DNA of 64,000 bases from a bacterium (GTDB lineage: Bacteria; Eisenbacteria; RBG-16-71-46; CAIMUX01), in assembly GCA_030431975.1 (NCBI GenBank), contig JAUIHP010000028.1, positions 1-64,000 on the forward strand, read 5' to 3'. A program made the position numbers and the translations under genes. Under the pieces are notes generated by a model that saw only the letters and a list, made by a program, of their open reading frames with translations, had not been told where the DNA came from and ran no database searches. Below, in pieces: positions 36,984-45,033 of the stretch; position 1 is the stretch's first letter; each line of letters starts with the position of its first letter.

Positions 36984-37442
36984 CTAGTAGTTGATGGCCA
37001 GGCCGATGAAGCCTCCGTTGTTGGCTCGGATGATGTCGTCTTTACTGTGGTTTGCGGTCAGGGGCGGTGCAGATCGGCCATCGGCACCCATGCTGTAGAG
37101 GTCGTAATCCGAGTTGATCGGAACGAGGTTCTTATCCTTTCGCGTGCCGCCTCCTGGGCCGGAGATGACTTGGAACTCGTAGGGGTTTCCCCACGGGTCC
37201 TCGGTGTCACCGTGTCCAACGACGGCGAGGGAAGTTGGGAAGGTACCGAATTGCACGTAGTAGTCGTCGACCGCGTAGGAGATCGCCTTGATGTCCCCCA
37301 TCGCGGCGACGTTGCGGGCGTTGTCGACCATGGACGAGTACCCGTTGTAGCCCAGCGTGGCGAGAATCCCGATGATGACCACGACGATCATCAACTCGAT
37401 CAAGGTGAATCCATCCTGCCTTTCCCGTCCTTCGGTGCTCAC
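36984..37442 (-). CDS. Type II secretion/type IV pilus pseudopilin-like protein
   Basis: A 152-residue prepilin. The leader MSTEGRERQDG is cut before FTLIELMIVVVIIGILATLG, with the invariant Glu at +5. The globular part has YVQFGTFPTSLA, DPWGNPYEFQVISG and a calcium-loop-like YSMGADGRSA, which resembles GspG major pseudopilins. It overlaps the upstream membrane-protein gene by four bases (ATGA) and precedes the HD-GYP gene by 12. No other secretion or pilus gene is in the window, so its assembly machinery lies elsewhere. Confidence 0.85.
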   Translation of the reverse strand: MSTEGRERQDGFTLIELMIVVVIIGILATLGYNGYSSMVDNARNVAAMGDIKAISYAVDDYYVQFGTFPTSLAVVGHGDTEDPWGNPYEFQVISGPGGGTRKDKNLVPINSDYDLYSMGADGRSAPPLTANHSKDDIIRANNGGFIGLAINY

Positions 37443-38074
37443 GACGCGTCCCGAATTGCGGAGTTGGCAAGTTGCGTCGACTTCTCGACTAACTCACGGC
37501 AGAGTTCCTCGCGGGTTCGATCATCCACGGCCCCGGCTTCGAGGAACCGGTCGGTCGCATCGAGGAGTTCGTGGTGGCAGTCGCGGATCCGGCGCTCGCG
37601 GCCCCGGTTCTCTTCCAAAGCCACGTTGATCAATTCGGCCTCGGCCTCGAGGAAGTCTCCCTTCCGCAGCGTAATCGGCGGGGCATCCTTTCCGTCCCGG
37701 ACATCCTGCAGGGTTCGCTCGAAACGAAAGAGTGGACCGGCGATCCGATGCGAGGTTCGGATGGAATCCAAGGTGACGAGAAGAAAGGCGAGCGCCAGGG
37801 CGGGCCAGAAGCGGGTGTGCAGGAACAGAACCAGGTCTGCGGCGCGCAAGGCTGCCTCCGTCGGCGTTGGGTCCCGCTGCAGCGTCAGGAAAAGAGGGCC
37901 GAAGAGGGCCACGCCCATCACGGTGGCGATAAGAAGTGTATGCAGCAGGGACTTACCGAGGAGCCGCAGTTGCAGGCGTCGGTGAATGAAGAAGTTCCGT
38001 CGCCGCAGGAACCTTTCGGTTGCAGAGAGCGACTTCAGATCCGCAGCATCGGCGAGCGACTCTCCCGTCGTCAT
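37439..38074 (-). CDS. Two-helix membrane protein with HAMP-like region
   Basis: A 211-residue inner-membrane protein. Two hydrophobic segments (LLHTLLIATVMGVALFGPLF and FWPALALAFLLVTL) are followed by SHRIAGPLFRFERTLQDVRD, LRKGDFLEAEAELINVALEE, a HAMP-like signalling pattern, then a helical tail. It lacks any output domain. Related HAMP-only proteins often sit beside pseudopilin genes. The ATG at 38074 has GGAGGAG upstream; a longer frame to 38155 is unlikely. First gene of the operon 38074-34305. Confidence 0.72.
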   Translation of the reverse strand: MTTGESLADAADLKSLSATERFLRRRNFFIHRRLQLRLLGKSLLHTLLIATVMGVALFGPLFLTLQRDPTPTEAALRAADLVLFLHTRFWPALALAFLLVTLDSIRTSHRIAGPLFRFERTLQDVRDGKDAPPITLRKGDFLEAEAELINVALEENRGRERRIRDCHHELLDATDRFLEAGAVDDRTREELCRELVEKSTQLANSAIRDAS

Positions 38075-38182
38075 GGACAAGGGCTCCTCCGTTTGAGACA
38101 AATGACTTAAGAGATTTATCGGCGGGCCGTCGCCGGTGCTTTGGGGCCATATCACCGAGTGTCTACGGGTTTTGACGGAGCA

Positions 38183-39439
38183 ATGGGCCGGTTCGCGCTA
38201 GAGCGGAAAATGCTGCCCGGGCAATGTCGTTGCGGTGAGGCGATGCGGGCGAGTGGATGCGGGCGAGCGGATGCGGCTGTTGTTCGTAGGGAAGCGGGTT
38301 CGGAATCCAAAGACGTGGAGGGAAGTGTGGGATCTGGCAGCCGTACGGGTTTGGATCCAGGGACGAGGGATTGGGTCCGGAGCCATGCGCCCGGCGTCGT
38401 CGTGTCCGCCGACACGGTGCAATCTCTTTGGAGCGGCTATGGTCGCATTCTTCGCATTCGGCTCCGTGATGCTGCGGTGGAGAGTCTCATCGTCAAGCAG
38501 GTCGAGCCACCGGACGACGTCGAACATCCTCGTGGCTGGGCGGGGGACGCCGGGCGCGCGCGGAAACTCAGGTCCTACGAAGTCGAACGATGCTTCTACA
38601 CCGACTGGTGTCCCGACGGTGGAGGATCCCACCGGACCGCGAAGTGTCACTCGGCGGAGCGAACGACAAAGGGGTGGCGATTTCTTCTCGAAGATCTGGA
38701 TGCGGCGGGGTTTGATGGAAGAGCAAGGAGTCTGAACCGCGAGCAGCTTGATCGCTGTCTGGAATGGTTGGCTTCATTCCATGCCAGGTTCCTCGGGCGT
38801 GAGCCGACGGGACTCTGGCCGGTCGGGACCTACTGGCATCTGGCGACGCGCTCTGAAGAGTTGGCCGCAATGGAAGATCCGGAGCTTCAGGGGGCCGCGC
38901 CTGTTCTCGACTCCATCCTCAATGGTTGCCGGTTTCAGACGCTCGTTCACGGAGATGCAAAGGTGGCCAACTTCTGTTTCGGGGCGGAGGGAGTGGCGGC
39001 GGTCGACTTTCAGTACGTGGGCGGTGGGTGCGGGATCAAGGACGTCGCGTACTTCCTGGGAAGTTGTCTCGATGAGAGTGAGTGCGAGTCCGAGGCGGAG
39101 GAGCACTTGGAAACGTACTTCGGGTTCCTAGGGCGTGAACTCCGTGCGAGGGCTACAGGAGCCGGCCTTGGCGGGATGAGGGAACGGTCGACGGTGGGTG
39201 GTCTCGAAGTCGATCCCGATCCGAATCCCGATCCCGATCCCGATCCCGATCCGAATCCCGATCCGAATCCCGATCCCGATCCGAAGCTCCATCCCGAATC
39301 TGTAATCGGGGAATGGCGTTCTCTCTACCCGGCGGCGTGGGCCGACTTTCACCGGTTTCTCGTGGGCTGGGCGCCTGGTCACTGGAAGATTCATGAGTAC
39401 ACGCGCCGAATGACCCGTGAGGCGTTGGCCCGGCTTTGA
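38183..39439 (+). CDS. APH/EcKinase-like phosphotransferase-fold protein with Asp-Pro repeats
   Basis: A 418-residue kinase-fold protein. The catalytic part shows LIVKQV (likely Lys of the N-lobe), [19 protein letters not shown], the loop [13 protein letters not shown] and [20 protein letters not shown], matching the aminoglycoside-phosphotransferase/ecdysteroid-kinase-like superfamily. Substrate is unknown. Around residues 340-370 an Asp-Pro-Asn-Pro repeat is encoded by near-perfect hexamers (39210-39292), inserted before the C-terminal helix. The N-terminal ~70 residues are low-complexity and the start is uncertain: ATG 38183 is taken, but later starts are possible. Confidence 0.62.
   Translation: MGRFALERKMLPGQCRCGEAMRASGCGRADAAVVRREAGSESKDVEGSVGSGSRTGLDPGTRDWVRSHAPGVVVSADTVQSLWSGYGRILRIRLRDAAVESLIVKQVEPPDDVEHPRGWAGDAGRARKLRSYEVERCFYTDWCPDGGGSHRTAKCHSAERTTKGWRFLLEDLDAAGFDGRARSLNREQLDRCLEWLASFHARFLGREPTGLWPVGTYWHLATRSEELAAMEDPELQGAAPVLDSILNGCRFQTLVHGDAKVANFCFGAEGVAAVDFQYVGGGCGIKDVAYFLGSCLDESECESEAEEHLETYFGFLGRELRARATGAGLGGMRERSTVGGLEVDPDPNPDPDPDPDPNPDPNPDPDPKLHPESVIGEWRSLYPAAWADFHRFLVGWAPGHWKIHEYTRRMTREALARL
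39210..39292 (+). repeat. In-frame hexamer repeats (CCCGAT / CCGAAT)
   Basis: The sequence alternates CCCGAT and CCGAAT units in frame, coding for Asp-Pro and Asn-Pro. Units are nearly identical at DNA level, so they are prone to slippage. Confidence 0.85.
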
Positions 39440-39505
39440 CGGTCGTTTCCAGGGTTATCTTCAAGCTTACCCTTGGATTCGGGTCCGCGGCCCGTCGTTC
39501 TCTTG

Positions 39506-39671
39506 GGTTGTGGTCGGAAGATTGCGGACGAGATCAGGCCAAGTGGTTCAGTTTGATTGAAGTTACAGAGTCGATTTGCCATCGCCTTCTCCCCGCCCGA
39601 ATTGGATCCCCAAAGGATGATGCGTCGTTGCAACTTAGGAGTTCGCCGTCCGCAATCCTCCGTCCACAACC
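39506..39671 (+). repeat. Dispersed ~164-bp repeat, copy 3
   Basis: Starts GGTTGTGGTCGGAAGATTGC and ends GCAATCCTCCGTCCACAACC. The body contains GATCAGGCCAAGTGGTTCAG, shared with copy 4, and GGATCCCCAAAGGATG, shared with copy 1 (other strand). 166 bp. It occupies over half of the gap between the kinase-fold gene and the secreted protein at 39735. Confidence 0.85.
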
Positions 39672-39734
39672 TTCGTATCAGATCATGGCCCCGGCCGACT
39701 TCTCTCTGGCCCGAAGCGGCATGAAAGGATTCGC

Positions 39735-41033
39735 ATGAAAGGATCTGGCATGAAGTCGTCTCTTTGTCTCTCCGCTCTTCTCATCTCCGTAGTCGCCACG
39801 GCGAGTCACGCCCAGTGGACCCCGGTCACGTATCCGGAAAGCCCCGAAGGGTTTGACCAGATCGAAGTCCTGGACGCGGATGCGCACGGGCTCTTTGCGG
39901 GATCGTTTCGGGGGCTCGTCTACTCGACCCCGGACCATGGTCTGACCTGGGACCTGGTCGGGACCGGCCTTCCGATCGGGGAGTATTCTCCGTCGACGGC
40001 GGTCAAGGTTGTCGGGGACTGGATGCTGCTGAGCCGCGCGGTCGAGCCTCCTTTCAACTACCGGTCCTACTTTGACGGTGAGGCTTGGGGGGAGTGGGAG
40101 TTGCTTCCGTACCAGGACAGCCACTTCGATCGCATTGGGGAGATCGGTGACGCTCTCTTCGCGATGCAGGGAGGCATTCTTCACCGCACCGAAGACTTCG
40201 GTCTAACGTGGGAAGCGGTATCACTCGCAGAGACGCTAACGGATTTCCGAGTGGTCGGAGATGCGATCGTCGCCTCCACGAGCATTGGGGGAGACGGTCA
40301 GCTTTACCGTTCGTCCGACCTCGGCGAGACGTGGGAGAGTGTTCCCGACCTGGGCTCGTCCTTCCTGCTTTCGGGAGAGGACTTTCAGGGCGAGTCGATC
40401 GTCAGCGTCTACCACGGCGCCGGTGTCGGCGCCCTTTGGTCGTCGCCTGCCAGCAGCCAGGTTTGGGAAGAGGTGCAGAGCCTGCCCACGACGAGGAGCA
40501 TCAACGGACTGGTGCAGTTCGAAGGCGGCTTCGCCCTCGGTGCTTCGGGAGCGGACGGGAGCGGAAGCTCGTTCTGGTACTCCGACGACATGGTGAACTG
40601 GATCGACTACACGGGCGATCTTCCGTGGTTTGCCAAGCCCTTCAACGAACTCATCTCTCACGACGGATGGTTCTTCAAAACGGGCGGGACGACGACCATC
40701 TACCGCGCGCCTCACCCGGACAATCCTGCGGACGTTTCCTCCGAGGGTGTGTTGGCGTCGAGCCCTGCTCTCAGCATGTATCCGAATCCGGTTCGGTCGA
40801 ACTCGGTAGTTCGTTTTCAGCTCGAGCATGATTCCGCCGTTCGTCTTTCGGTTCACGATGCGTCCGGACGGAAGGTGCGATCGCTGGTCGAGGGAACGCT
40901 CGGTTCCGGTGAGCAGTCCGTGGAATGGAACGGCAACGACGACCTGGGATCTCGGGTCGCCGCGGGAGTTTACTTCCTACGCCTGCAGACGGACTCGGCC
41001 CGGTCGGTTCAGCGGGCCGTGGTCATGGACTAG
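39735..41033 (+). CDS. Secreted beta-propeller-like protein with FlgD-like C-terminus
   Basis: A 432-residue exported protein; signal peptide MKSSLCLSALLISVVATASHA. The body has repeated BNR/Ycf48-like units, for example YSTPDHGLTWDLVG, RTEDFGLTWEAV and RSSDLGETWESV, spaced as propeller blades. After the linker comes MYPNPVRSNSVVRFQL and a FlgD/Por-type domain ending GVYFLRLQT…RAVVMD, used in the FCB group for surface sorting or as an Ig-like domain. Two ATGs (39735, 39750) each have a GAAAGGA site. Confidence 0.8.
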   Translation: MKGSGMKSSLCLSALLISVVATASHAQWTPVTYPESPEGFDQIEVLDADAHGLFAGSFRGLVYSTPDHGLTWDLVGTGLPIGEYSPSTAVKVVGDWMLLSRAVEPPFNYRSYFDGEAWGEWELLPYQDSHFDRIGEIGDALFAMQGGILHRTEDFGLTWEAVSLAETLTDFRVVGDAIVASTSIGGDGQLYRSSDLGETWESVPDLGSSFLLSGEDFQGESIVSVYHGAGVGALWSSPASSQVWEEVQSLPTTRSINGLVQFEGGFALGASGADGSGSSFWYSDDMVNWIDYTGDLPWFAKPFNELISHDGWFFKTGGTTTIYRAPHPDNPADVSSEGVLASSPALSMYPNPVRSNSVVRFQLEHDSAVRLSVHDASGRKVRSLVEGTLGSGEQSVEWNGNDDLGSRVAAGVYFLRLQTDSARSVQRAVVMD

Positions 41034-41049
41034 AGCTTTCGACCCGGTT

Positions 41050-41112
41050 TCGTCAATCTTTCTCGAACCGGCCGCGGTCCTAACCGGACCTCAGTTCGAG
41101 AACGATTGACGA
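41050..41112. terminator. 63-bp interrupted palindrome between convergent genes
   Basis: TCGTCAATC…TCTCGAAC on the left pairs with GTTCGAGA…GATTGACGA on the right, 17 bp in all with small bulges, around a loop that itself has CCGG ends. It lies in the convergent gap between 41033 and 41147 and is likely a bidirectional terminator. Confidence 0.65.
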
Positions 41113-41146
41113 AGGCCGGGTACCTCTCCTTTTCCTCTCTGCCTCG

Positions 41147-44100
41147 TTACCTCTTCACGACTTTCGAGATGCGTTCGTCGTTTCCGATGCGGAAGCGCGC
41201 GAAGTAAACGCCTGGCCCCACCGCTCTCTGCGAGTCGTCGAGTCCGTCCCAGCGGATTTCCGATCGACCCGAGGCGACTCGACCGCGGTCGAGAGTGCGA
41301 ACCAAACGTCCGGCAGCGTCGAAGAGTGCCGCTTGCAGGGGCGCCTCATCGGGAGATGCGATCTCCCAACGAACCTCGTGCCCGAAGGGGTTCTCCGTCA
41401 GCAGTCGCACGTCCAGGTCTTGGGGCGTGTTGTCCAACTCGGTGTCATTGTCTTCCGAGACATCCGTGACGGCCGGGTCGTAGATGCTGAGTTGATAGGT
41501 GCCGGTCGTTCCCGACCGATTCCAGATGACGAGTCCGTAGACGTCCTCATCCACCGAGGTGAACTCGATCGACTCGCTGAGTCGGGGGCCGTTGGGGTTG
41601 GCGATGGCCACGGCGTCCCCACGCGAAGCCTTGTACGGACCGTCGTTGGAGCGGAAGAGCGCCATTCCGAGATCGAGGCCTCCACTGAGAGCATCGAGTT
41701 CGATTCGGATGTCCTGCGGATTCGACCGGGAGCCGGGGAGCGGCAGGTCGAAGACTTCAACGACTCCGTCGAATGGCCAGTCCCTTTCCTGGATGATTTG
41801 ACCTCCCGGGACGAAGAGGAACGATCCCTGTCCGCTGTCGAACTCCACGGTGAGGAATCCGTCCGCGGCGTTTCGGGCGCGCAGATACTGCCAGTCGAAG
41901 GATTCGTGGTTGTAGTCCATGACGACGAAGGGAACTTCCGTGCCCTGGTCGTTGGCCTCCTGCTGGCCGTAGCCTTCGTCTGCATAGAGCGTCATGGACG
42001 CGTCGCCGCCTTCGGAACGACAGCCCGCCGCGGCCCATGCGCCGGCACTGATGGACAGATGAGTTCCCCAGGTCACTTCGTCGGTGAATACGGCCGGCGT
42101 GTTGTCGTTCCACACCGTCTTCGGTCCGAACCACAGTTGGTACGACGATGCCGCTTCCAACTCCGAAGACATGACGAGTCCGAAGCGGTCGTTGACGATC
42201 GGTGAGAACGAAAACCACTCGCCGTTCTCCGACGGGGGACGGGATACGGACGATGCGAGGGCGTCGCTCCGGGACTTGAAGTGATCTCCGTCTCCTGAAT
42301 AGAACAAGTGCAGTCCGCGTAAACCTCCGGCTTCGTAGGTGCGGAAGAAGTAGGTACTGCCGGCTTTGAGAAAGATGTCCCAGACCTTACCGAGATCTTC
42401 GTGTTCCCAACTTCCGACCGCGCGACCGCCAAGCAGGTCGTAGCCGTGCTCCCACTCGACCTGCTGTCCAACGCCGCCGCTGACGAAGCTGCGCACGTAC
42501 TCGGGTTGCCAGGGGGCGTGATTGTAATCGGCGACGATGAACTCGAGACCGCCCGAGCCGGAGGACTCTTCGAGTTCACTGGTGAAGCTGGAGTCGTCAA
42601 AGAGTCGTAGCGTGACGTCGCCACCGGGAGCGGCCGGGCGGGCGCCGACGAAGGACCAGGCAGAGACTCCGGGTGTGTACTGATAAAGGCCGAGAGACGC
42701 CGTCGTCTCGACCGTCTGGTCGTCCGTCAAAGGGAACGTGGTGGGACCGATCTTCAGTGTGGCGGTTCCGGTGTCGGCGCCGTTTGACCACAGGACCAAA
42801 CCGTAGACGTCATCTTCCGGAACAAGGTAGCTGACCGACTCCACTGCCCCTCCGGTGCCGCCGTCGCGGATCCATTCTGCGTTGGAACGGTTGCCGCGAA
42901 ACGTGGTTCCGTTGGAACGGAACAGGGCCATTCCGAGGTCGAGTCCACTTGACGGGTCGAGGACGAAGCTCAACGGCTCCCCGGCAAAAAGAGGAAGTTC
43001 GAAGACGCGGGCCACGTCGCCCGTGCCCCAGTTGCTGGTGCGTGTGACTCCGTCGGCGTAGACTTCTTCCGTTCCCGACTCGAATTGCAGTCGATAGCTA
43101 CCGCTTCCTGCGATCTTGTCGACCAGGATGTAGTCGTTCTCGGGCGGCATGTGGTTGTAATCGCAGACGAGAAGTTCGACCTGGTTACCGGCGTTCGATG
43201 TTGCATACAGGTGATTGAGATTGTTCTCTCCGTAAAGCTCGAGTTCGTGCACGGAGCCCGGCGGATTTCTGAGTCCGACGACCGTCCAGTTCGGGTGCCG
43301 GGCCGGTGCGACCCAGGTCGAGACCAACTCTGAGGAAAGGACGGGCTCGCCACTCAGAAGCTCGACGGATGGGGCGAAGACCTCCATAAAGACGCGGCGC
43401 CGAGTGTCGTCCAACTTTCCATCAATGTTGGAGTCGCGCCAGGCGACATGGTTGCGTGTGAAGGAGCAAAGGACGAAGTCGTTGGCCTTCATCAGACACA
43501 GGTCACCCGGGTTGCCGCAGGAGAGGTCACAGTTGAAGTTCGGCGTGGGGTTGGCCTGATAGGTACCTTGGCACGTTCCGCAGTCGAGTCCGTTGTTGCA
43601 GGTGTTGTCTTCGACGTATTCATCGCAGGCACCGAAGAGATGGCCCCATTCGTGGGCCCACACAGCCCAACCGGAGTTCGGATAGAGCGCGGTTCGGGAG
43701 AAAGAGTAGGAAGCCCAGGCACGACCGACGACGTCTGCCGGTTGAAAGACCAGCAGGACGTTGTCCCAACCACCAAAGGCGTTCTGCAGCGCAAGTGAGT
43801 AGTCATCGACGATCCAGGAGTCGCCGTCGAGGTCGCTGGCCCCGAGCGCGGCGAGCGCCGCTTCCATGGTGGCGGAGCCCATCCCGCTGTCGGGAATGGC
43901 TGAGTTGAGGGTTGCCGTGACGGACCAGTAGCCGTCCAAACCTTCGTAGTCGAAGTGAAGGTTGGGAAGGCTTTCACCGGAGGGCGAGACGGGAACGCGG
44001 TTGAGCCAGAACTCCTTGGCAAGGGCGGCCCGAGCGCCGGACTCGTCCATCTCCGATGTGTTCCAGGTTCCCTGGGTGTGGTTGACGAAGACGTGAAGAA

Positions 44101-44716
44101 CGAGCGTGCTCCCGCGGGCGTAGTGGGCCGCGTCGTCGTCGAGATTTGCCCCGGTGCCCATCATGGCGAGACCGTTGTCGAACTCGTTGATGCCGATGTC
44201 GATGCCGGATTCGGAGTCGGAGCCGGAGCCGGAGCGGGGACCCGTCCGGAGGTTCGAGTCACCGAGCCGAGCCGCGCGCTTCCGCTCGATCTCGGCCTGT
44301 TCCTCGCGCACGGACTGGGCATCGCAGAATGCGCTGTGCGGGAGCCCCTCTCCGTCCATACGCGATGTGCTTTCCCGGCGAACCTGGTCGATCAGGGCTG
44401 CCGGAATCGATCGGGCGACCGGCCGGGTACCCAGGTGGCTGGGCCAGTCTTCCAGCGTGGCGGGAGAGGTTCCCCTGCCGGAGAAGACCGGGGTCCCGTC
44501 GCTTGGCGTCCCCACCACCGCGGGCGCGAACAGCGGCGCAGTTTCCACGGCCGCGCCTTGCGTGGCGGCGCGGGCGCGGTCCAACTTTTGGGCCTCGAGG
44601 TCGGTCGGAGCCGCCCGGCCGGTCGTGGCCACCAGGATGAGGCAGAGGCCGAAGAGGGCCGCGGCCATCGTCCATTGCCGTTGGGCGGGTCGGTAGGTGA
44701 ATGTGAAGCCAGTCAT
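41147..44716 (-). CDS. Large secreted metallopeptidase-like protein with FlgD-like tail
   Basis: An 1189-residue exported protein. The signal peptide has FGLCLILVATTGRAA. A zinc-peptidase motif H355-E-W-G-H lies in WAVWAHEWGHLFGACDEY, followed by a Cys-rich loop (CNNGLDCGTC, CDLSCGNPGDLC) and RNHVAWRD, a layout of zincin-type peptidases. Three or four repeated beta-rich units follow; each has FDLPL or FELPL, a DLGMALFRSN strand and VYGLVIW or VYGLVLW. The C-terminus is FlgD/Por-like (AALFDAAGRLVRTLD … GVYFARF). GGGAG precedes the ATG by nine bases. Probably a surface or secreted protease; substrate unknown. Confidence 0.8.
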   Translation of the reverse strand: MTGFTFTYRPAQRQWTMAAALFGLCLILVATTGRAAPTDLEAQKLDRARAATQGAAVETAPLFAPAVVGTPSDGTPVFSGRGTSPATLEDWPSHLGTRPVARSIPAALIDQVRRESTSRMDGEGLPHSAFCDAQSVREEQAEIERKRAARLGDSNLRTGPRSGSGSDSESGIDIGINEFDNGLAMMGTGANLDDDAAHYARGSTLVLHVFVNHTQGTWNTSEMDESGARAALAKEFWLNRVPVSPSGESLPNLHFDYEGLDGYWSVTATLNSAIPDSGMGSATMEAALAALGASDLDGDSWIVDDYSLALQNAFGGWDNVLLVFQPADVVGRAWASYSFSRTALYPNSGWAVWAHEWGHLFGACDEYVEDNTCNNGLDCGTCQGTYQANPTPNFNCDLSCGNPGDLCLMKANDFVLCSFTRNHVAWRDSNIDGKLDDTRRRVFMEVFAPSVELLSGEPVLSSELVSTWVAPARHPNWTVVGLRNPPGSVHELELYGENNLNHLYATSNAGNQVELLVCDYNHMPPENDYILVDKIAGSGSYRLQFESGTEEVYADGVTRTSNWGTGDVARVFELPLFAGEPLSFVLDPSSGLDLGMALFRSNGTTFRGNRSNAEWIRDGGTGGAVESVSYLVPEDDVYGLVLWSNGADTGTATLKIGPTTFPLTDDQTVETTASLGLYQYTPGVSAWSFVGARPAAPGGDVTLRLFDDSSFTSELEESSGSGGLEFIVADYNHAPWQPEYVRSFVSGGVGQQVEWEHGYDLLGGRAVGSWEHEDLGKVWDIFLKAGSTYFFRTYEAGGLRGLHLFYSGDGDHFKSRSDALASSVSRPPSENGEWFSFSPIVNDRFGLVMSSELEAASSYQLWFGPKTVWNDNTPAVFTDEVTWGTHLSISAGAWAAAGCRSEGGDASMTLYADEGYGQQEANDQGTEVPFVVMDYNHESFDWQYLRARNAADGFLTVEFDSGQGSFLFVPGGQIIQERDWPFDGVVEVFDLPLPGSRSNPQDIRIELDALSGGLDLGMALFRSNDGPYKASRGDAVAIANPNGPRLSESIEFTSVDEDVYGLVIWNRSGTTGTYQLSIYDPAVTDVSEDNDTELDNTPQDLDVRLLTENPFGHEVRWEIASPDEAPLQAALFDAAGRLVRTLDRGRVASGRSEIRWDGLDDSQRAVGPGVYFARFRIGNDERISKVVKR

Positions 44717-44911
44717 CGATTTGATCTCCCTGTGTTCGCATCGGGTAGCCTTGGGTCTGCCCGGATGACACCGGGTTCAGGAGAAGCGCACGGCTGCGGG
44801 CAAGAAAACTGGGTTCCGGCCGGCGTCGGGCTGCGCGTGGGCTACGGGGAGGCCAAACGGATCCCGATAACCCCGTGTGCGGTTTCGCGGTCATCGGGGT
44901 CTTCCTACATA

Positions 44912-45028
44912 GGTCGTGGTCGGAGGATTGCGGACGGGATCAGGCCAAAGTGGTTCTGTGAGGTTGAGTTTACAGCGACGCTTTGCCGTCGTCTCAGGCC
45001 CCCCGGAAGTGGTGGTTTCCAAGGAGAG
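44912..45028 (+). repeat. Dispersed ~164-bp repeat, copy 4 (truncated)
   Basis: The left end GGTCGTGGTCGGAGGATTGC and the following GGATCAGGCCAAAGTGGTTC match copy 3, and the GCCCCCCGGA…CCAAGGA part matches copy 1 (other strand) up to its CCCCAAAGGA block. The right third and the right inverted repeat are missing. The element breaks off at the ribosome-binding site of the kinase gene at 45034. Confidence 0.75.
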
Positions 45029-45033
45029 TTGGA

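Noticed and set aside
39210-39292. Short tandem repeats considered as CRISPR
   Set aside because: Units are only 6 bp with no spacers and are in frame within a coding sequence. No CRISPR array was seen anywhere in the window.
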